Shown: one piece after another, positions 11,501 to 22,000 of the stretch | How the letters are laid out: every line of letters starts with the position of its first letter | How positions within the stretch are numbered: the first letter of the stretch is position 1 | Assembly: GCA_002081555.1 (NCBI GenBank) | Contig: MZNV01002174.1 | Span: 1-28,133, forward strand | Direction: 5' to 3' | DNA length: 28,133 bases | Origin: Protostelium mycophagum | Taxonomy: Eukaryota; Evosea; Variosea; Protosteliida; Protosteliaceae | Translations under genes and position numbers: made by a program | The notes under the pieces: model-generated | Database searches by the model: none | Seen by the model: only the letters and a program-made list of their open reading frames with translations | Told to the model about the DNA's origin: nothing

Positions 11501-12845
11501 ATATATATATTGTTATATTATATAAATTACATATATTATTGTTTTGAAATTGACTTACTGTTTCCAATAAATTCAAACCGCTGAGATCCGGTAAAACCCC
11601 TGAGAGACGGCTATCAAACAGTGACAGCTGTCATCCAGTCAGATTTTGGCGGGAAATTCAATTTTCAAATCTCACTCGAGTCAGGTTGGTGCACTGACCG
11701 ATGTCGGGTGTTATGGGCCCCGATAATAATTTTCCGGAGAGTGTTAGAATTTTCAAATGTTTGAGGGCCGACAAGCTTCTTGGCATGGACGTAAACAAGG
11801 TCTCAGTGCATTCAAATTCTACAAGCGAAACGGCCTCATTGATAGAGTCAGGGATGGGGCCTACAACGTTGTAGACGGTCAGAGTATTGTGATGTATAAG
11901 AACATACCTGATATATGAGTGTGATGAAGTCTCACTGTTGTCAGTTGTGTCATGTTGTGCATCTCGAAAAGACTCCCTGTCAGCCTGCATTCTTTAAATC
12001 TAAAAATAAAACAAGCCTTCAATACACGAAAATGGGCTCACTTAACGTGAAGAAGCGCGGTTGATACCGCGTTCAATTCTTTCAACAATAAAATAATTTA
12101 TTTTACCTGTTGAAGGAAGTTTCGAATGTCTGCAAAGATGATGCCGCAGAGAGATCAGGAAGAGGGCCTCCGAAGTTGCATTCATCGATCCGAAAATACC
12201 GCAGTTGCTTCCAGCGGGATAGTTGTGGCGTTAACGTCTGAGAAAACAAGTTCGTTCTGATATCAAAATGGGTCATTTGAGTCAGATCGCCAAACCCGTC
12301 GGGGACCTGATATGGTCATCATCCGCAGAATGATTTTGAGAGGATTGTTTGTGTGAATACAATTAAATCACATCTGAATCTTACCCCGCCGGTTAAACCA
12401 TTGATGTAAATGTAGAATTTTTGCAGTCTCGGCATGCACTGTGCCATCACATCATCCAGTTGCCCCTCCAACATGTTATCACTCATATCCAGATGGAGTA
12501 TGTTCGGCATACTCCATGCTGTCGCAGTGTTCGGCAATACACCTCTTAAATTGTTGCTTCCCAAACGCAATTCAGATATGGAACCTGATCTTCATGACTC
12601 TTGATGAATGAAAATTTTAGGTACCCTTTGAATCGCAAGTGACCAGCTCATATGTACAATAGTTGGGTTCTGAGAAGTTCCATCTTCCCGCTGTCCAGTC
12701 GTCTCCTGTTCAACCCAATGAGACATCACCAATTGGATATCATCCCACCGTCAAGTGAAGTATATAGTTCCTTGAGTGCGTTCAGCTCCTCCTGCCTCCA
12801 TCCATATATAACAACAAAGAGGCAACAGAGGATCCACAAACGCAT
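5597..12845 (-). CDS. LRR receptor kinase with tyrosine-kinase-like catalytic domain
   Basis: About 37 exons join into one open protein of roughly 1,400 residues. It opens with the signal peptide MRLWILCCLFVVIYGW, then an LRR cap (WNFSEPNYCTYELVTCDS) and about 25 LRRs of the plant-like LxxLxLxxNxLxGxIP type, for example LRLGSNNLRGVLP and LKILDLSHNFLEGD. A membrane-proximal domain ends REGSVIVDLLIG, and the TM helix is GLIVGLSLGITSLLSTIIVV followed by FKRKRDR. The kinase is complete: GSGAFGIVYKADW, VAVKQ, the HRDLAARN loop, SDFGMSRH, VGPLKWMAPEA, SFSFGVVVWEIITL and CWQFNPEARPTF. A tail ends RLGELRFGL. HRDLAARN and PLKWMAPE are tyrosine-kinase-style signatures, so tyrosine specificity is plausible but unproven. 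The ligand is unknown. The start is the first Met before the signal peptide; introns often fall between LRRs. No frameshift was needed anywhere. Confidence 0.9.
7055..7059 (-). other. 5-nt microexon in the receptor kinase gene
   Basis: On the minus strand the bases ATCAC lie between TATTTCAG and GTGAGTAAC, a good acceptor and a good donor. Joining the exon that ends PPEPLSM directly to the exon that begins TGAATTCTGC creates a stop. Adding ATCAC gives PLSMITEFCEGGSL, the expected hinge of a protein kinase (small hydrophobic, Thr, Glu/Phe, then a Gly-rich turn). No other AG/GT pair in the gap restores the frame. Confidence 0.75.
7225..7238 (-). other. 14-nt microexon in the receptor kinase gene
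   Basis: The exon reads AATGTCGTCATGTT between TTAAAATAG and GTAAGTTCC. It links HP from the upstream exon to NVVMFIGITFPPEPLSM, the strand after helix C of the kinase (compare HPNIV in other kinases). Its phase fits both neighbours. Confidence 0.75.
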
Positions 12846-13591
12846 GATGTGTGTTGTGTTGAGCGAAGAAGCGTTTTCACTTTTATTAATCTGACACATA
12901 GTTTTTCAGGTCTGACAACTGTGTGTCAGACTGCCGGATCTAGATAAAGTTCTAAAAGGATAGTTCAACAGCTCAAAGCATGATTGTTGAATAAGACCTC
13001 TTTGTGGCTATTATGCTGGTGAAATGCCGGAAGCACTTTACGGAAATACTCTTTGTCTCAGTGAGAGTGCAGAAATTATCGACGAGTTTCTCACGAGAAC
13101 CGTGTGAAACCACAAATCTGTCAGGTGGTCAAACCATCACAGGATGACATCACCATCCGTTCAAAGAGGCCGGTGGTTTGCGATGGTGATGTCATCCTGT
13201 TTGTCTTCAATGGAACTTCTGCGAAGTGACGCCCGCACTCCAACTGCGAGTGACCAATGTCGGAACAACTGATCCTCTGTTGATGCCGAATCACCGACTC
13301 ACAACAATAATACAATTCCGACCTGGTGAGGATTAGTTCTTCTGATTAGGTGTTACAATCATCTTTTGTCTGTGAACAATTGACTCATCTTGATTTCTGA
13401 TTTCATGATGGACGAGTGACAGTTTCCGAATCCTAAAAAAAGTGTCATCAGAAAACTCCATCTGCAGACACGTGACTCTCACTTTGATGTGGCATTGCGC
13501 AGCAATATCCCTTCGAACACGCACGAAACAGGTATAGATTTCTGATGATCACTTTGTGTGACTGTTTGAATAGCACCACCTCACGAGAAGA
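12846..13591. promoter_or_regulatory. Divergent promoter region between receptor kinase and DNA glycosylase
   Basis: The two flanking genes start at its two ends and run apart, so this 746-bp stretch should hold both promoters. It contains the perfect hairpin at 13139-13200. A short plus-strand frame ending at 13107 reads GYYAGEMPEALYGN, but it has no start and no recognised relatives. I see no other gene. Confidence 0.55.
13139..13200. repeat. 19-bp perfect inverted repeat (hairpin)
   Basis: The left arm 13139-13157 (ACAGGATGACATCACCATC) is the exact reverse complement of 13182-13200, separated by 24 bases. AAACCA just outside the left arm also matches TGGTTT inside the loop, allowing an alternative fold. 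It lies mid-way in the divergent promoter region, outside any gene. Confidence 0.9.
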
Positions 13592-15052
13592 ATGACGACA
13601 ATGAAACGAGAGAAGCAACCATCACCAAAGAAGGAAGGTATGGTGTTGTCTTGTGAGGATGATCTTAATATTCACGACCCATAAGCTAGTATCACCTCGT
13701 ATTTTAAGAGAAAAGATCCAATTCAGATCGAGTTCGACGACGAGGACAAGGCGAAAACAACTTCAACTAAAAAACCAAGAACATCATGTGAGAATTGTTT
13801 CGTGTGTCACTTGTAACAAAAAATGTCGAAATTGCGTCGAGATTAACGCAATTCAGCAGAGGGTACCAGTTCTGCTGAGATGAGAGAAGCAAGAGACAAG
13901 ATGATCAACTTCTTTGGACAGCCCGGAAAGAGGACGGAGGGTAACAGCATCAACTGCTGTGGAAGGAAAGAGACAATCTTGGAGGCTTGCATAGCTCTGA
14001 TCACGGCTCAAAACACTTCGTGAGTGGTTTTCAATCACCGATTTTCAAAAGCTGCGGTGCATATCTCTGACATTTATAGAGGAACAAAGAGTGAACCAGC
14101 ATATGCCAATCTGAGATTAAAATATCCCTCTCTGGAAGAGGTATGGTGACGTCAGAAAAAATCCATCATCTACAACTCTGTAGATGAGGAAAGCCAGCGC
14201 GAGTGAGATCCAGGCGGCGATAAAAGGTTGTGGACTTGATAAGCAGAAATCAGAATGGATCCACAACCTTTTGAATGAGGTGCACACTTGCATTTTTATA
14301 AGAGTTTGTAGTAGCTGCAAAAGACTCTTCGGTGTGTTGTTACTGACGAGATTCACGGTATGATACCGTGATTTCTCGCGAAGTGAAATCCTATGGACGA
14401 CTGCTATTATAAGGTTTAACGGAAGACGAAAAATTGACCGTTGTAGACATACAGAGATTACGGCGAGACGAGTTTAGAAAGCCTCAGAGACAAGAGCACC
14501 GAAGAGGTGAAGAAATCGCTGAAGAAATACAAAGGCATCGGGCCGAAGACCATCGCGTGTGTTCTACTGTGAGTTTATTCCAATGAAAAAGGATGACGTC
14601 ATCAGATTCACCATGGGAAGACCGGAGATGCCTGTCGACACACATGTACATAGAACCGCGTGTAGGTAGTAAAGAATACGACTCGGTGACGTCTGAATCT
14701 AAATTTAGAATCGGGTGGGTCCCGCAGAGTAACTCCAGGGACAAGACATATCTGGTGATTTAAATATATCTTATTTCATCTACAACAGTCTCACTGAGAT
14801 ATCGCAGTTGTTGAACAAAAGTATGCCTGACGATTTGAAATACGATATGCACGTTCTGTTGTTTAAGTTGGGACAATTGGTTTGCACAGATTCCGACCCC
14901 AAGTGTGGGTCATGTCCCGTTGTAGATGAATGCAGGTGAGGTTACCATGACAAGATATGACAGGCTGACATGTTGACAGGTACAAGTCAAAGACGCAGCG
15001 CACTGTCAACTTGACCCCCGCGCAACTATCATCATTGCTTAATGATGATTGA
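13592..15052 (+). CDS. Endonuclease III-like HhH-GPD DNA glycosylase/AP lyase
   Basis: The exons join to a protein of roughly 300 residues for base-excision repair. It begins MTTMKREKQPSPKK. An acidic/basic linker includes SITSYFKRKDPIQIEF. The HhH-GPD domain follows: ILEACIALITAQNTS, EIQAAIKGCGLDKQKSEWI, the helix-hairpin-helix KGIGPKTIACVLL, whose Lys is at the catalytic position, and MPVDTHVHRTACRIGW with the conserved Asp. DDLKYDMHVLLFKLGQLVC leads to a four-cysteine cluster with spacing C-x6-C-x2-C-x5-C (VCTDSDPKCGSCPVVDEC), the [4Fe-4S] loop of endonuclease III. The tail RTVNLTPAQLSSLLNDD ends at 15052, and AATAAA follows at once. Lys plus Asp predicts combined glycosylase and AP-lyase activity; the damaged base preferred cannot be read from the sequence. 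Introns are short, except 14281-14446. Confidence 0.88.
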
Positions 15053-15348
15053 AAATAAAGGATAGAGATACAATTGCATTTTCTTGGAGTCTGTGTATGT
15101 GTAAAGCGGTAGAACAGCTCTTCATTTTGCATTACTCCGTCCTGATCAGCCTCTAATCGGAGAAATTTGTTATTTCCAATTCGCCGGCTTCCGGATTTTT
15201 GTTTGGTACGTAAATCGGGGAATTGAAATCGGATCGGCGAACAAGCCACAAAAAATGGTATTTAATCAAACACACCAGAGAGTAAGCTGTCTTCTCTTGC
15301 CTTATATCAGTGGATAATATCCGTACAGGTTGCATCAACACATCAATC
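15053..15348. other. Spacer between DNA glycosylase and oxidoreductase pseudogene
   Basis: Apart from the AATAAA of the upstream gene I see no gene or repeat in this stretch. The minus-strand frames at 14863-15350 are shadows with no domain. Confidence 0.4.
15054..15059 (+). terminator. Polyadenylation signal of the DNA glycosylase gene
   Basis: AATAAA lies two bases after the stop codon. It is the canonical eukaryotic signal and would make a very short 3' UTR. Confidence 0.55.
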
Positions 15349-16013
15349 ATGGCTTTCTCCCCTATTCGAGTTGGATCTAATCATCATGGGCTGCCGGCGC
15401 ACATCTGGCCTATTTAAAATCTTCGTTGGCAAACTCATCCGAGAGAGGCGATCAATTTGGTCTGCCCACAACCACCAAAGGTGAGATTCCAAAACTCAAA
15501 TTTTAATGTCCGTGACCCTGATGTACAATTGGTGGTCTGTTGTCCGCGTCGACAAATACCACTCCACTGTATTGCCCTCCTCAATGCCTTTGTCGAGTGG
15601 CTGTTGGCGTCGAACTCCGCGCAAATCGAGGAATTATTTCTCAAGTCGCAGAAGAAAAACAAGTCCGCACACTGGTTGTGCTTCAAGGCAGAGTAGACCC
15701 TGCCATATTGGGAGTCAGGGAATTACTTGAACAAGGGAGAATTGGTCGCGTCAGGAGTGTAGATGTTGTATCACCCCAAGCACAGATGGAGAGGCTTCCC
15801 GTCATATCGTTATCTTGCTGATACACAACGGCCGTCAATTCCGCGGCGAGCCAGCTGTCACGTTAAGAATCCAAGGTAGTCATGGAGATCTCGTGACCAC
15901 ACAACACCGCCAGACTATATGAGGCAGACGCTGACGGAAAACCGGGCCTGGCCGATTTTGAAGGGGCAATGAAACTACACAAGCTCATCGAGAAGATGCA
16001 CGAAACGTTATAA
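15349..16013 (+). pseudogene. Gfo/Idh/MocA-family oxidoreductase (Gal80-like) remnant
   Basis: Fragments of one NAD(P)-binding dehydrogenase appear in order but in different frames. MAFSPIRVG comes first, then AAGAHLAYLKSSLANSSERG and FGLPTTTK in a second frame, DPDVQLVVC, VRVDKYHSTVLP, FVEWLLASNSAQIEELF, then VRTLVVLQGRVDPAILGVRE with LLEQGRIGRV in another. After an internal gap FRGEPAVTLRIQGSHGDLV and DFEGAMKLHKLIEKM appear at the end. LLEQGRIGRV following a GRxxPA-type motif is characteristic of Gal80-like family members. Several frameshifts, an in-frame TGA in the C-terminal part and loss of the middle of the protein make a working product impossible. An old intron donor (AAAGGTGAG) is still visible near 15480, so this is a decayed genomic copy and not a processed transcript. 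Confidence 0.75.
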
Positions 16014-16034
16014 AAGTCTCGATACAATTTATTT

Positions 16035-19000
16035 TTATCTCTGTTGAAATTTCGACATGATTTTAGATTCTAAATCCTCAATCTCCTGTCAGTCGTCAGG
16101 TGATCTTCAGAAGACTCAACTTACTCTATACAGGTTTGAACTTTCGGCACGAGGATGCCGTGGCCTCTCCGACAGATTTCTTGCTTTGACTTGGTTCACC
16201 TACAACATGTCATCTTACTCGTTGTAGATGGTCGGAATCACCTCTACAACTGTGTCACGTCTGTGTGGCTTTTCTGATGACGTCATGGGGTTCACGATCA
16301 TACTGGAACTTTTCGTGGAATTTCCAAGTTCTCGGCACAAATCTTCTGTCCTTCTGAACTCTCTTTCACTCAAAATTTTAACTTCATGTGCCATTTTGCC
16401 GACCTGTTCATTTCAAAATATATTCCAAGTATGTTGTAGTGATAAATGAAATTCTTGGGTACAAAATCCGGTAGAATTAGATTTGGAAGCAGATCCACAG
16501 ATTACCATGATAGAAGCATTTTAGATGATTGGAGCAAAGCGTCAGTGACAAACCAGATGATACTCTACAACATCCAAACGCGATGACTTGAAAGTACACT
16601 CACCACCCGGTCTTTCTCCTCCAGATTTTGTATGTACTCTCTCGTTTGTGTTCGGCTCTCATCAAGATCCTCTTTTAGCTCCTCCAGCTTCTCATTAGCT
16701 TCATTCAATTGCGACCGCACGTCAGCCAGTTCCCGCCCTTTTTTCTCCTGGGATTTTCGCAGAAATTTCAAGTTGTTATCCTGGTCTTCCACGACTTCGC
16801 GTAGCTTTTTTGTTTCATCAAGAGCTGCAAGGTTCTGCTGGGCAACATCTCGATTTCTTCTTTCATATGTATCGATTATCTTCTGCTTTTCTATGGAAAA
16901 TAAATCAATTCATTTGCAAGAAATTTTTTTGAATTGTTTCTGGATTTGTGGTGCATTCTGCCGTGGGCATAAAGCATATTTCGTCCCGGTAAGAGAAGTA
17001 ATCGTTATGATAAAGGGAAATCACCTCTAGCGTCTATCTGTATCGATGAGATGAGTGATTGTTGCCTCTGTATCTCCATTTGATAGTTTCTTCGTGTTGC
17101 GGCAATGTGCTCATCTTTCTGCCACAATGTCAGCACCACTAACGACAGAGACTTGGATTCATTGAACAGTCCATCATAACCATTGAGAAATGCATCACCT
17201 CTTCTCTCAATCTCGACATCTTATTGGTCGTGTCTTCAATCGTCCTGCGAAGTTGATTCATTTCGGCCTCAAGGAGTTGCCTTTCCGTTCTTCTCTCCTG
17301 TGTCTTTAGCTCCAAATCTCGATTAACTTGCACCTGGAAAGGTTTTTAGATCGTCTTTGAAGGACGGGCGGCATAGTGTGCTTCGTTATGCTTCTTTTTG
17401 TGAATACATAAAACGCTCGGAAGGCAGAATATAATTCTTCGAGAGTTGAATGGAATTTCAATGGTAGAATACTCACCAGCTGCGTATCTTTCTCTTGAAG
17501 AGTGACGCCCAAACTGTCATTCTTTTTGTTCAAAAGATCTGCGTGGCGGGTCAAACTCAAAGTGTCTTCTGTTCTCTGGGCAATCTCTTTCTAACAAAAT
17601 TAAATCGCGCTTGATTTGTACAAATCCTACCTCCAATTGCGTGGTGTGGCGTTGTAGTCGAGTGAATTCATCCATCCTTCGCTGGACCAATTGATTGTGC
17701 CATTTACGAAAATGATGTCTCAGTGTATGTCTCATTCTCTTCTTCCTAACCACTTCCCCGATCTAAAATAATCAAAACGATGTCGACAAATATTATAAAC
17801 CCTAAACCTGTACAATGGCATCTCTTCGCGCCATCTCTCGTTCGTTTTTCTCCTCTTCTTTTTTCAAAGCTTCGGCCATCTACAACAGTCTTGAGCTCGT
17901 ATTCTCCGTGAAATCTCGATGAGATTTCACCTCTTCACGCTGACGCCTGACCTCGGCTTCTTCTAGCATTCGGAGTTTGATTTTCTGTTGTTCGATTTCT
18001 CTTGCTGTTTTGAGTGATTTCACTTCCACCTTTCGCCTGTGTGTCCGTTTATCTTCTACCGCCTGGTATGGTAAAAAATTCTGCACGTGCAAGACTGATT
18101 GTTCTAGATCTACTCACCGACAGCCACCGTTTGAAGACTCTTCTCGTTGTAGATTGGATGTTCTTACGTGAGGCGAATTGTAGATCCCTCCGCTCTGAGT
18201 TTCGTCTGGTGACATAATTTCTCCAACTTTGAAAGAACTGTCGTAATCTTTCCGTTTTGGCTTGGCAGACTCTTTCCCGCCAAAAAACGAAAGCTTCACG
18301 AATCATGACCCGTTCGTGATTTTTTGCAACCTGGGTGACGTCAGATGTCATGTCATGTCAGATGTCAAGTGTCATATTAGGTGTCACTTATGAGATCACA
18401 GGTGAGATGTGTTCACCTTCTCCCCAAGTTGCCTCCTATGTACACGCTGCTTCACCGCCGCACCACGCCATAGTCTAAGAAATTTTCGCTTTCCCGCCAT
18501 TTTTCTCTTGTTTTCAAGTTGAAAAATATATTCCTCCATCATTTCTTTTCGTTTGGTTTTTTCCTGTGAATTCAATTCTCCAGCCGAATCCACTCTCTCC
18601 TTCAACTTTTCTGCGACATTTCATTGAAAATTCAGCGATTTATCTCTGAAATCTACCGATCTGCTTCTCATAATCTTCCAAGAGGGAGCGAAGGGAGTCG
18701 TTATCACTGATGAGGTTGTCATGGTAATGGCTCATCTTGAGATCGTATTCTCTCATCTTTGATTTCATGATCTCAACTTCCATCAAGTGCTCTTGGGACT
18801 CTTCCAGTTCTTTCTTGTATTTTTCCAACTAAATCCGGTCAGAGCTGCAAGCCAAGATATTTATGTTGAGCAAATACACAACCCATCATCTCGCATTGTT
18901 GCGTCGTCAACAGTGGAAATAGCGGTTAACGCAGATCTCCAATATGATCTGCGGTAAGAAGCGCAACTTTCGCTTTAACCGCTATTTCCGATTCCAATGT

Positions 19001-22000
19001 TTGTGACGACGCAACAACAATGAAATCAGTAAACTTGCAGACAACCGAGTCATAAGGATTGTTCTGGTGTTTGTGGCTTTGCTTCAGTACGCTTATCAAT
19101 GGTTTTTCGCAAAGACAAAACATAAATTAACTTTGGAAACTAATCAATGGGCAGAAACAATGACCATCGATCTCACCTGCTCATCGCGCCTCTCCAGATC
19201 TCTCTGTAATTTCTGCGAGATTTCTTCTGATGTCGACAATCGCTCTCTCATCTCCCTTTCAGACGCCAAGAGTTCTCTGTTTTTGGCGCGAAAATCTTCG
19301 ATTTGAATATTGAATGCGTTCAATGTCTCCCTGTACTCTGCGAGCTCTGCAGGATTCGGTTCACACTGATTGTTTTCAGAAAATATTTTAACAGATTATA
19401 TAGAGTTGAATTACCTGCTCCTCCAAAGTCTCGATTTTCAACTTGAAAAGTGAAATTTCAATGTCCTGTTCAGACACCTTTTTCTCTGACCTCTTCAATC
19501 TTCTTTTCAATTCTGAAATCTCGCTCTTGGCCTCTTCAGCTGCTTTTTCCGCGAGTTTTCTTCGATTTTTCTGCTCTTCCAATTCTTCCAAAAGTTCCTC
19601 GTCTTGATCTTCAATTATGGGTTCTGGGATTAATTTTTCTTCGCGGATCCTGTCGAGGTCTCTCTGACATCGGTTGTAATCTCGCTTGACATCGTGCAAC
19701 TACACCACTTCAACATCTCCCGCTCCTCTTCCAGTTCTTCACCCCGTATCATAGAATCCGGATCTTCATGAAATTTCATCGAGATTTCGCGACATACCTC
19801 TTCGGTCACTTTGGCCAGTTCTCTCCGTAACATCTCTGTCTCAGAAATCACTTGTTCATCGTCATCCTTCTCATCCCTCTGTAATTTTTTCGCAACATCC
19901 AACTCTTCTCGCAACCTCCTAGCCTCAATCGCGTGCTCCTCTGAAGTCTTTCTGAGCCTTTTTATCTCGAGGTGGGCGTCGTCCGTGTTTCTTTGGTATT
20001 CTTCGAGGCGTTTTTCGACTTCGTCTGTGCCTCTGTCGAGCTGCCAGATGTCACGACTCGTTGTAGATGAGGTTGATGAGTTAAAGTGTTTTTGTGTTGC
20101 AACAAACGCAAATGAGATTATGACTTGATCGAATGTAAATCTCTTGCAAAACAGACCTCGTCTTCCAGTTCCTCGATCCTCTCAAAAAGCGAAGCTTTCT
20201 CTTGCCCAAAGTTTGATTTTAATCTCTCCATCTCTTCTTCAGCTTTTGCGGTGTTCTCTTCGTTTTGGTTCTGAAACAGCTCCAAGTGCTCTTGAAGCTT
20301 TCTATTGGTCACATTTTTTTGCTCCAGCTCTTTCTCCAGTAGATGGATCTGTGAGTTGTAAAAATAGTTTCCTTACGTATGAATCTTGATTTCATCACTC
20401 TTTTGATCAGAGGATTTAACACGTCAAAATCACGTGGTGTCTAAATGAAAGTTGATCATACCTGTTGTTCCAACTCCTCAACTAAAAGTTTAGTTCCATC
20501 CATTGAAACTCTCTCGCTTCTGGTTGTAGAGGTCATTGTCGACATCAAGTCGTTCTGTCGACCATTGGTATGATTTTTGGCGGGAATTTCTCGTGGACTA
20601 GACTTGTGTGTGATATCTTTTGCTCTTCTGTTGCTGGCAACGGTCAACTATTTTCAATTGAAAATTCAATTCATATCTTTGACAATTCTCATGTTATAAC
20701 AACACCATCTACAATGCCGTTTTGTGTCAAATAGTATTTTTAAATTATTTCAAAAACTCGGTCACCTTCTCGCTGGGGAATACATCATTTGTATCTGGCT
20801 CTGCAGCATGTTTATACGTTGGTCTCTGTCCTCCATCTCTTCTTCGTGGCCGACTGCATCCAATAATTCCTTCACGCTTTTGGTAAAGTCTTTGATTAAA
20901 GCTTCTCTCTCGGCACGGTTGTTACCGTGGAGTGTATCCTGATAATCGTCATCAAAATACTTCGGATAGATTGAGATGGATTGAGATGGATTGAGATAGA
21001 TTGAGATAGATTGAGATAGATTGACTCACAGTGTTCAAAGAGCGGGTGTTACGTAAGGATTGGGAAGGTGTGTTGCTGCTGGACACCTATGGTCTTCAAC
21101 TGCTACACTTTTGAAGTGACTAACCTGGTCCTCTGACCTTCTTCTGACTTGTTCAATTTTCACCAAGATGTCAGCGATGTCATTTTGCTGCAATAGTATA
21201 ATTTCAGAGAAGGCAAAATCCCAGGCTTCAACCGGCGTCATATTCCTCCGACCATTTTCCCGCGCCTTTGAAGATTTAAATCTTGAATATGGATGTGGGA
21301 CTCACGCTGCGGCCGTTCATTCGGAGTTGGTAGATGTTTTTTATTCTTGTCTTGATCTCGTCGATCACGGCCTTCTTAAATTCTTGTGAAAAAGTCAAAG
21401 AAAATTTTTAAATTTCGAACTTTAAATTTTTTTCAATTTGATATTATTTTGGAAAAATAAGTGATTATTACTCAACTACAACGAGACATTCATCTTACAT
21501 CAAAAATAAAATTCGACTTTAAATTTCAAAAGGATATCTGTCGGGGCTTCGTCCTCTACCTCCATCATCTTGATGAATTTTTTGACATCTGTCATGGCGT
21601 GGTTCCGCCAGCCTTCTCCAAGGCTCGCTTGCAGTTCAAACATGCTGAAGCTGTCATCCGGAGAATTTTCGGATAATTTAAAGGAAGACCCGGGGTCCTT
21701 CATTTCTCGGTACAATTGTAGCTTAGAAATTCCCTGAAAATTTATGTGAGAAGAGTGACATCTACAACGAGTGGTTTTACCTTCTGAAGTTTTTTGATGA
21801 GGCATTCATTTGAAAACATCAATTGTAACATCTTCTTCTCCTTTTTCACAACAGCCTCTGCAATCCTCTTTTCATTGGCGGTTATTTCCTGCCAATTTCA
21901 TTTGGTGTTATAATTCGATGATGTTATCTGCAATACTTTTGTAGCAATATTATATATATTGTAACATTGTACAAATCAAAATGGAAAGAGGACTGACCTT

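Noticed and set aside
12990-13107. Plus-strand frame GYYAGEMPEALYGNTLC in the divergent promoter
   Set aside because: No start codon, no joinable upstream exon and no recognised relatives; kept only as a remark.
19699-19797. Extra exon GEELEEEREMLK in the coiled-coil gene
   Set aside because: The sequence looks coiled-coil-like, but no donor and acceptor pair keeps its frame with both neighbours; treated as intron, though an unusual splice is possible.
19450-20128. Several plus-strand open frames opposite the coiled-coil gene
   Set aside because: Long coiled-coil exons rich in Glu and Lys codons leave open frames (Ser/Leu/Phe-rich) on the opposite strand; these are shadows.
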